NCBI GenBank assembly: GCA_900553815.1
Contig: USEY01000001.1
Coordinates: 1 to 64,000 of the forward strand
DNA: 64,000 nucleotides
Source: an uncultured Bacteroides sp.
Lineage (GTDB): Bacteria; Bacteroidota; Bacteroidia; Bacteroidales; Bacteroidaceae
Direction of reading: 5' to 3'
The notes beneath the pieces were generated by a model. The model had not been told where the DNA came from. It made no database searches and worked only from the letters and a program-made list of their open reading frames with translations. This document shows, piece after piece, positions 58,578 through 64,000 of the stretch. A program made the position numbers and the translations under genes. Within the stretch, counting starts at the first letter, position 1; the number at the start of each line of letters is the position of its first letter.

Positions 58578-58710
58578 CCACTTAAAAATAATAATCGTGC
58601 TGCGTATGTTTGTTACACTGTCCCTATAATCGTTTGCAAAGAAAACTGATTTAGCGACATGAGGTATCACTGAAAAGGATGATTTTTCCCGTTATTTTAC
58701 TCTTTTTCGG

Positions 58711-60612
58711 CTAATTTCGGCAGGTTAACTGCAAGCTAAAGTGTTGCCAGCCGTCGGAATATTGCTCCACGATGACACCGCCCATGGCCTTCGCCCTTTC
58801 TTGTACGGTGATTCGGCCTATGCCTTTGCCGCCCTGCGCAGGGCATGCCTGGCCGTTGTTGTCAATGTTCAGCAACAGCTGGCCGTCATTCAGGCTCAGT
58901 CGTACCTTCACTTCCGTGGCGTTGGAGTGTCTCACGATATTCGACATGGTTTCCTGCAAGATGCGATACGTTTCGTAGGCCATGCGTTCGGGCACCTGCC
59001 GCCAGTTGGCGTCTTCGGCATCGTTGCTGAACGCCAGCTGCATGGAGGCGGGCAGCGCCAGCTTGTATACGTAGTCCTCGATAGCTTCGAGCAGGGTCAT
59101 GTGCTGGAATTTGGGAGGCATCAGCTCGTGAGACACGTTGCGTACATCGCTGCGCACCTGTTCCAGCAAGTCGGTCAGGGTCTGTTTGGACTGCTCTGTG
59201 GGTTCCATGCTCTGCAACTGCATGCCTATGCCCAGCAGGTCGTTACAAACGCCGTCGTGCAGTTCTTTGGCCAGTCGCGCCCTTTCACCTTCCATGCCTT
59301 CAATGTAGCTCTGTGCCACTTTCAGTTCCTGCTTGCGGCGGGCATGCTTGCGGCGCAGCATGTAGTAAGTGGCAAACAGCAGTAGCAGCAATGCCACTCC
59401 AACAGTGGCGGCGGTCCAACGCAAGGTTTGCGCCTTCTGTTCCAGCTGCTCTTTGTTCAGGCGCAGTATTTCGAGTTCCTTTTGCTGAGTGTCGTATTTC
59501 ACGGTCAGGTCCGACAGTTCCTGGTTCACTTCTTCGTTGTGCAGGCTGTCCGAAGCCTGACAGGCCAGCTCATAGTAGTCCATGGCGTGGCGGTTGTCGT
59601 TCAGCTGGCGGTAACTCTGCGCCAAGGCCAGGTAGAGCTTGTTGACAGGTATGTGCAGGCCTTTGCCACGAAACGACAGCAAGTTCAGCCGCAGGTCAAG
59701 GCTTTCCTTGTAGCGTCCGTACTTGTAGTACATGTTGGCCTGAGTTTCCAGTGCTCCCAGCCTTTCGGGGGCACTCAGGGGCAGCTGGTCCAACACCTTG
59801 TCCTGCTGGGACAGGTAGTGGAATATGGAGTCGCGCATGTTCTGGCGGTCGTAGATGGTAATTATCTGCTGGTAGGCTTTCAGCATGTATTGGGGCGATT
59901 TTATTTCCTCTGCCTCCTTCAGGAACCGGCGCCCCAGGTCGCTACCTTCCTGATAGCGCTGGCTGTTTATGTAGGCAAAGCCGCAAGCGTAGTACGCATA
60001 CATAATCATGTCCATGTCGCCGCCCAGATGCGCTGCTTTCACAGCCCGTTCACCAAAGGGAATGGCTTCGGGGGCACGCTTCCGGTTGATGTAGAAGATG
60101 GCAATGGTGCTCAACAGATGAGCCTGTTCCGGATAGCCACCCGTGTGTTCCAGCAGGTTCAGTGCCTTGTTGTAGTACCATAAGGTAGAGTCGGGCATTT
60201 CCAGCCGGTTATACACCAGCCCCAGGGTAGTCAGTGCCGTTGTCAGTCTTATGGTGTCTTTCATTTCGAGGGCAATGGCGGAAGCTTGCATATACAGCTG
60301 CTTGGTGCGTTCCATGTTGCCTTCGTTGAAGTAAGTGTAGCCCAGATTGCATAGCAAGGTGGTGTATAGCGTGTCCTTACCGGGGCGCATGGCATCCAGT
60401 CCCCGCTGGTTGTAGTATTTGGCCGAGTCGTTGGAGTAGTAGGCATAATATTCGCCCAATCGGCAACAGGCGGCAGCAAGGCTGTCATTGTTGGCTTGCC
60501 GTTCGGCCCGGTGCAAGGCTTCGTAGAGTTCGTCGATGTTGTATTCCTGCGCTTTCAGGCAGGCGGTGGTTGTAAGAAAGAGGACAAAAAATATGCGCCA
60601 GATGTTTCTCAT
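58711..60612 (-). CDS. TPR-containing NarX-type sensor histidine kinase
   Basis: The 633-aa kinase has a signal peptide or first helix (1-22, ending LKAQ), about six TPR units (about 35-350), a transmembrane helix (about 400-420) and a HisKA_3 domain with phospho-His 452 (AKELHDGVCNDLLG). The ATPase part ends with GIGRITVQERAKAMGG. A TPR sensor in the periplasm would bind protein or peptide partners; the signal is unknown. The open frame runs to 60708 inside the methyltransferase gene, so I take MRNIWRIFFVLF at 60612. Confidence 0.92.
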   Translation of the reverse strand: MRNIWRIFFVLFLTTTACLKAQEYNIDELYEALHRAERQANNDSLAAACCRLGEYYAYYSNDSAKYYNQRGLDAMRPGKDTLYTTLLCNLGYTYFNEGNMERTKQLYMQASAIALEMKDTIRLTTALTTLGLVYNRLEMPDSTLWYYNKALNLLEHTGGYPEQAHLLSTIAIFYINRKRAPEAIPFGERAVKAAHLGGDMDMIMYAYYACGFAYINSQRYQEGSDLGRRFLKEAEEIKSPQYMLKAYQQIITIYDRQNMRDSIFHYLSQQDKVLDQLPLSAPERLGALETQANMYYKYGRYKESLDLRLNLLSFRGKGLHIPVNKLYLALAQSYRQLNDNRHAMDYYELACQASDSLHNEEVNQELSDLTVKYDTQQKELEILRLNKEQLEQKAQTLRWTAATVGVALLLLLFATYYMLRRKHARRKQELKVAQSYIEGMEGERARLAKELHDGVCNDLLGIGMQLQSMEPTEQSKQTLTDLLEQVRSDVRNVSHELMPPKFQHMTLLEAIEDYVYKLALPASMQLAFSNDAEDANWRQVPERMAYETYRILQETMSNIVRHSNATEVKVRLSLNDGQLLLNIDNNGQACPAQGGKGIGRITVQERAKAMGGVIVEQYSDGWQHFSLQLTCRN

Positions 60613-60659
60613 GGGAAGCTGTATTTTCTGATGATATATATTATAAGGTATAAGCGGTC

Positions 60660-62156
60660 TTATAAAGTCTGTACTTCGTCGGGTAGGTATCCGCTTCGGA
60701 TGCGCCATTCTTGCGGATAGAGATTGTTGGCCCGGTTTCCAATGTTCTTGGCAAAGCCCAGCGGGAAGCCACGGTAAGTAAGCAGGACATATCCACGGCT
60801 GGCCTCGGGGCGTAAGCTGACCGCTTCCTTGCGCAGATAGGCCACGGCTTGAGCGTAGTCCACCTCTTCGCTGGCAAAAGCATCGGGGTCCAAAGCTATA
60901 CTCATAGCCAGTGCATGATGCGGAATCAGGTCTTTACCTTTGAGTGTTCCCACCTGTATGCCGGCTTGTACGATGCGTACAGCCTGCTTCAGGGCTGACA
61001 GTGCATCGGCGTGAGCCTGTGGGAAGGCAGTTACCAGCTCATTGTCGGCAGTCCATTCATAGCTGTCGGCGTCCAATACCCAGGAGCGCATGGTCTGCAA
61101 GGCGTCTTTGGGGAAGACGGCCGAACGCTGCTTGCCGCCTTTCTGCTTCTTGCGCACAGTTGCGGAAGAGGTAGCTTGCCTGGAGGCAGTTGACAAGTTT
61201 GGTTCGGATGTTCCGGTTTTGCGCAATACAGCCATGAAGAGGCCTTCGCCGCGTGTCTTATGGGGCAAGAAACGATAAACGGGGAAATCATTGTTCAGCA
61301 GGTTTCCGGTTATGCCCCAGTCGGCAGACACTGGTACTTCCAAGACTTCCGCTCCCAGTTCCTGGCAAATCCAGGCAATATTCTCTTCGTCTTCGTGTAC
61401 GTTATAGGTACAGGTGCTGTAAATGGCTATTCCGCCCGGTTTGAGGCTGGGCCATACGTCCGACAGAATGCGGCGTTGGCGCTGGTAACACAACTCCACG
61501 TTTTGCGGACTCCATTCGCTCACGGCAACAGGGTCTTTACGAAACATACCTTCGCCCGAGCAGGGAACATCGGTCAGCAGAACATCGAAGAAGTTGTCCA
61601 GCTGTCCGAAGTCAGCCGGGTCGCTGTTGGTCACTATGGTGTTGGGGCATCCCCATTTCGTCAGGTTCTCGGCCAATATCTGCGAACGTTGTCTGATAAC
61701 TTCGTTGGCTACCAGCAGGCTTCCCTTGGGCAGCAGCGTGCTGGCCAGCGATGACTTGCCGCCGGGAGCGGCGCATAGGTCAAGCATACGGCACGGCGCA
61801 CCGACAGACCGTCGCATGGCTTGCTCCAAGAACATGGATGCCGCCTCCTGCACATAATACCCTCCGGCATGAAACAATGGGTCGAACGTAAATGCCGGGC
61901 GGCTGGGCAGGTAGTAGCCGGACTCACACCAGGGCACACGCACAGAACCTTGCGGCAATCGGACTTCGCCCTGTCCGCGCAGGGCGGCTGGATAGGATGC
62001 AGGGAAGATGTATGATTCGGGATGGGTAGAAGTGTCCAGTTTCAGACTGTTCAGACGGATGCTCACAGGTTGTTCTGTCTGTAAGGCTGCCAGAAAATCG
62101 TTGGCATCGGGCATCAGGGCACGCATGTCTTCGACGAAAGAAGGAGGTAATTCCAT
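60660..62156 (-). CDS. rRNA m5C methyltransferase, NOL1/NOP2/Sun family
   Basis: The 498-aa enzyme resembles RsmF/YebU. The AdoMet site is DLCAAPGGKSSL (about 107), and the two catalytic Cys are in DVPCSGEGMF (about 197) and CSTCTYN (about 250). The C-terminal part (about 320-498) is a PUA-like RNA-binding region. A GGAGG site lies 5 nt before the ATG. It is the first gene before the kinase and regulator on the same strand; the shared row may be historical, not functional. Confidence 0.92.
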   Translation of the reverse strand: MELPPSFVEDMRALMPDANDFLAALQTEQPVSIRLNSLKLDTSTHPESYIFPASYPAALRGQGEVRLPQGSVRVPWCESGYYLPSRPAFTFDPLFHAGGYYVQEAASMFLEQAMRRSVGAPCRMLDLCAAPGGKSSLASTLLPKGSLLVANEVIRQRSQILAENLTKWGCPNTIVTNSDPADFGQLDNFFDVLLTDVPCSGEGMFRKDPVAVSEWSPQNVELCYQRQRRILSDVWPSLKPGGIAIYSTCTYNVHEDEENIAWICQELGAEVLEVPVSADWGITGNLLNNDFPVYRFLPHKTRGEGLFMAVLRKTGTSEPNLSTASRQATSSATVRKKQKGGKQRSAVFPKDALQTMRSWVLDADSYEWTADNELVTAFPQAHADALSALKQAVRIVQAGIQVGTLKGKDLIPHHALAMSIALDPDAFASEEVDYAQAVAYLRKEAVSLRPEASRGYVLLTYRGFPLGFAKNIGNRANNLYPQEWRIRSGYLPDEVQTL

Positions 62157-62285
62157 ACTTTTTTAGCTTTTATTTCAGGCAAATGTCGAAAAAATATTGT
62201 CTCTTTGCAACTTTACCGCTGATTAGTTACGTCTAAGGAGAAAATGAAACCCTATTCCAATTAAAGTAAATACATTCTATATGTT

Positions 62286-63038
62286 ATGAAGACAACAGTA
62301 AGATTCATTCTATTAGTGGCTGTCATCCTGCTATCGGCCACCACAGCTCAAGGCAAGATAAGGAAAGTGAGCGAAAAAGACAGTTTGGGCAATGTGAAAC
62401 GTGTCATCGAACTGCGCGATACGGTAATTGACGGAAAGAGCGTGGCCGACACCCTAAGCATCATGACCTATGAAACGGAAGAAGGAGCTGAAGCATCAGA
62501 TGGCAGCTATGCGCATCACTATGATAGCGGAGCCGACTGGGAAGAAGTATTCAGCGACCGCGTCAACGGTGTACTGATTCCGTTGCTGGGACTTATTCTC
62601 TGTTTCGGTTTTCCTCTTTTCCTTCTTTTTATCATCTTCTATTTCCGATACAAGAACCGGAAAGCCAAATATCGTCTGCTGGAACAGGCTATTGCTGCCG
62701 GACGTCCATTGCCTCCCGATTTCTTCAAATCAGATGTTATGAAAGATATGGCAATGTCAGACATACGCAGTAAGGGCATCAAGAATATTTTCCTGGGCAT
62801 TGGTTTGTTCATCTTCTTATGGGCCATTACCACGAAGTTCAGTATCGGTTGCATAGGCCTGCTTATCATGTTCACAGGCTTTGGACAGGTAGTCATCTAT
62901 TACACCCAAGACAAACAATCGCGACCGGCCTCAGGAAATGATTACCATGATGCCTCACGGCAACGTCCGGCTTCTACAGATACAGCCTTGACTCCCCGAC
63001 AGGATACGGCTGAAACCAAGGATGAAGACAGACAATGA
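62286..63038 (+). CDS. DUF6249-like membrane protein
   Basis: The 250-aa protein has a signal peptide (about 1-22), a periplasmic segment, a transmembrane helix (about 100-120), a cytoplasmic stretch, then two more helices (about 165-205) and a polar C-tail. The family (DUF6249) is common in Bacteroides next to ECF sigma genes. Its last 4 nt (ATGA) overlap the sigma start, so it is co-translated and may modulate the sigma factor, an inference from position alone. Confidence 0.75.
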   Translation: MKTTVRFILLVAVILLSATTAQGKIRKVSEKDSLGNVKRVIELRDTVIDGKSVADTLSIMTYETEEGAEASDGSYAHHYDSGADWEEVFSDRVNGVLIPLLGLILCFGFPLFLLFIIFYFRYKNRKAKYRLLEQAIAAGRPLPPDFFKSDVMKDMAMSDIRSKGIKNIFLGIGLFIFLWAITTKFSIGCIGLLIMFTGFGQVVIYYTQDKQSRPASGNDYHDASRQRPASTDTALTPRQDTAETKDEDRQ

Positions 63039-63580
63039 GTCAGCTCAGCGACATATCGTTGGTGGCGCAGGTCATTGTGTTTCACAATACCAAGGCTTTT
63101 GACCAGCTGGTGAGAAAATACCAGTCGGCCGTCAGACGCTTCTTCCTGAACCTGACGTGCGGCGATAATGAACTGAGTGACGACTTGGCCCAGGAAACCT
63201 TTATCAAGGCTTATACCGGCCTGGCTTCATTTAGAAACTTATCCAGCTTTTCCACGTGGCTTTACCGCATTGCCTACAATGTGTTTTACGATTACCTGCG
63301 TAGCCGTAAGGAAACTGACGACCTCGATTGCCGGCAAGTAGACGCAGAATGTAGCGTCCGACAGCCCGATATAGGACAGAAAATGGACTTGTATCGGGCA
63401 TTGGCCATGTTGAAAGATATGGAACGTACCTGCATTACACTTTTCTACATGGAAGATTTGAGTATAGAAAAGATAGCCGGAATCACCGGTTGCCCAGTCA
63501 ATACGGTAAAAAGTCATCTGTCGAGGGCTAAAAGCAAGATGGCAACCTACTTAAAACAGAATGGTTATGATGGACAATGA
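63035..63580 (+). CDS. ECF-type RNA polymerase sigma factor
   Basis: The 181-aa protein has sigma region 2 (about 20-85: FDQLVRKYQSAVRRFFLN and DDLAQETFIKAY) and region 4 (about 125-175: IEKIAGITGCPVNTVKSHLSRAKSKM). Regions 1 and 3 are missing, as in the ECF group. It overlaps the DUF6249 and DUF5056 genes. The DUF5056 membrane protein downstream is the obvious candidate anti-sigma factor. Confidence 0.93.
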   Translation: MSQLSDISLVAQVIVFHNTKAFDQLVRKYQSAVRRFFLNLTCGDNELSDDLAQETFIKAYTGLASFRNLSSFSTWLYRIAYNVFYDYLRSRKETDDLDCRQVDAECSVRQPDIGQKMDLYRALAMLKDMERTCITLFYMEDLSIEKIAGITGCPVNTVKSHLSRAKSKMATYLKQNGYDGQ

Positions 63581-63899
63581 AAGAGAAGACAAACTTTTAA
63601 AGCAGTTTTTCAAGGAAAACCGGCAAGAGATAGCCGATAATGGCTTTACACATCGGGTGATGCGGCATTTACCGGACCGTTATGTGCGCATTGCCCGCAT
63701 TTGGACTATATTGTGCGCTGCAATAGCTTTCATATTGTTTGTTGCATTTGATGGCTTGCAACTGGTATTCATCAGTCTGCGCGAAGTGATTATGGAGACT
63801 TATCAGGACGGGCTGACTGATATTGACCCAAGGTCGATGTTTATTGCTTGTATTGTATTGCTATACCTGTTGTATAGGAAGATAGCCACGTTGGCTTAA
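63561..63899 (+). CDS. DUF5056-like membrane protein, possible anti-sigma factor
   Basis: The 112-aa protein has a charged cytoplasmic N-terminus (about 1-45, EREDKLLKQFFKENRQEIAD), a transmembrane helix (about 46-64) and a second helix at the C-terminus (about 92-110). Its start overlaps the sigma gene by 20 nt (ATG 63561; 63570 is also possible). Small membrane proteins coupled this tightly to an ECF sigma often sequester it. No ZAS zinc motif is visible. Confidence 0.75.
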   Translation: MVMMDNEREDKLLKQFFKENRQEIADNGFTHRVMRHLPDRYVRIARIWTILCAAIAFILFVAFDGLQLVFISLREVIMETYQDGLTDIDPRSMFIACIVLLYLLYRKIATLA

Positions 63900-64000
63900 C
63901 ATAAATTACAGGAAGATGTAAAACAAAAAACATGGTTGAGTGTTTGTTAATGGCAGAATTTGAAACACTTTTTATATGAGGCGGTGAGAATTATTCCGTT

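Overview
The window looks like chromosomal DNA from a gut Bacteroides (or the close relative Phocaeicola). Reasons: promoters repeatedly match the Bacteroides -7 element TAnnTTTG instead of a sigma70 -10 box; several Bacteroidetes-restricted families are present (DUF3869, PCMD, DUF349, DUF6078, DUF5056, GldE, the tiny AURKAIP1/COX24-like protein); and the gene order galK / sugar MFS / galM / manA is the one I remember from B. thetaiotaomicron. There is no rRNA, no tRNA that I can see, no complete IS element or prophage, and no CRISPR array.

Layout. 0.5-4.8 kb: a minus-strand envelope unit of YjbH-like protein, DUF3869 lipoprotein, second YjbH-like protein and an OmpA-family protein. 5.3-13.2 kb: a minus-strand sulfation operon, cysQ - SLC13 anion permease - cysC - cysD - cysN - sulfotransferase - PCMD protein. 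It makes PAPS and uses it for sulfo-transfer, and no PAPS or sulfite reductase is present. 13.4-16.3 kb: small envelope proteins (SPOR lipoprotein, lipocalin-like lipoprotein, YtxH, holin-like, and two small proteins, one of 51 aa on the minus strand). 16.3-20.5 kb: hisS, then a divergent OmpR-type response regulator and histidine kinase. 20.6-22.5 kb: a cobalamin riboswitch leading straight into tryptophanase. 22.5-26.1 kb: minus-strand mutY, ssb, gldE and a phosphopantetheinyl transferase. 26.8-29.9 kb: HU, a 30-aa ribosome-associated-type protein, RNase G and a K+ channel-like protein. 30.2-35.3 kb: a type III restriction-modification system whose Mod protein carries an AT-rich, apparently exchanged target-recognition segment, and which is preceded by an unusually structured leader. 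35.6-41 kb: DUF6078, an iron alcohol dehydrogenase and a secreted GH2 beta-galactosidase. 42-47.7 kb: galK, sugar transporter, galM, then divergent manA and an EFR1 ferredoxin. 47.8-56 kb: DUF349, mgtE, rsmA, a flippase-like membrane protein and valS. 56.2-62.2 kb: GH33 sialidase, a NarL-type two-component pair and an rRNA m5C methyltransferase. 62.3-63.9 kb: a DUF6249 / ECF sigma / DUF5056 unit.

Most interesting points. (1) The mod leader (about 35031-35309) combines a -7 box, a promoter-proximal hairpin followed by eight U, two mutually exclusive long-range pairings, and a 47-codon upstream ORF that overlaps the mod start. (2) Four unrelated intergenic places carry degenerate tandem arrays with 11-, 21- or 22-bp periods (26401-26455, 35431-35540, 41147-41409, 57719-57806). 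The sequences differ but the helical phasing is shared. (3) A B12 riboswitch sits before a PLP enzyme, tryptophanase. (4) The sulfation operon ends in a putative surface protein. Functions are read from sequence motifs and remembered family knowledge; no database search was run.
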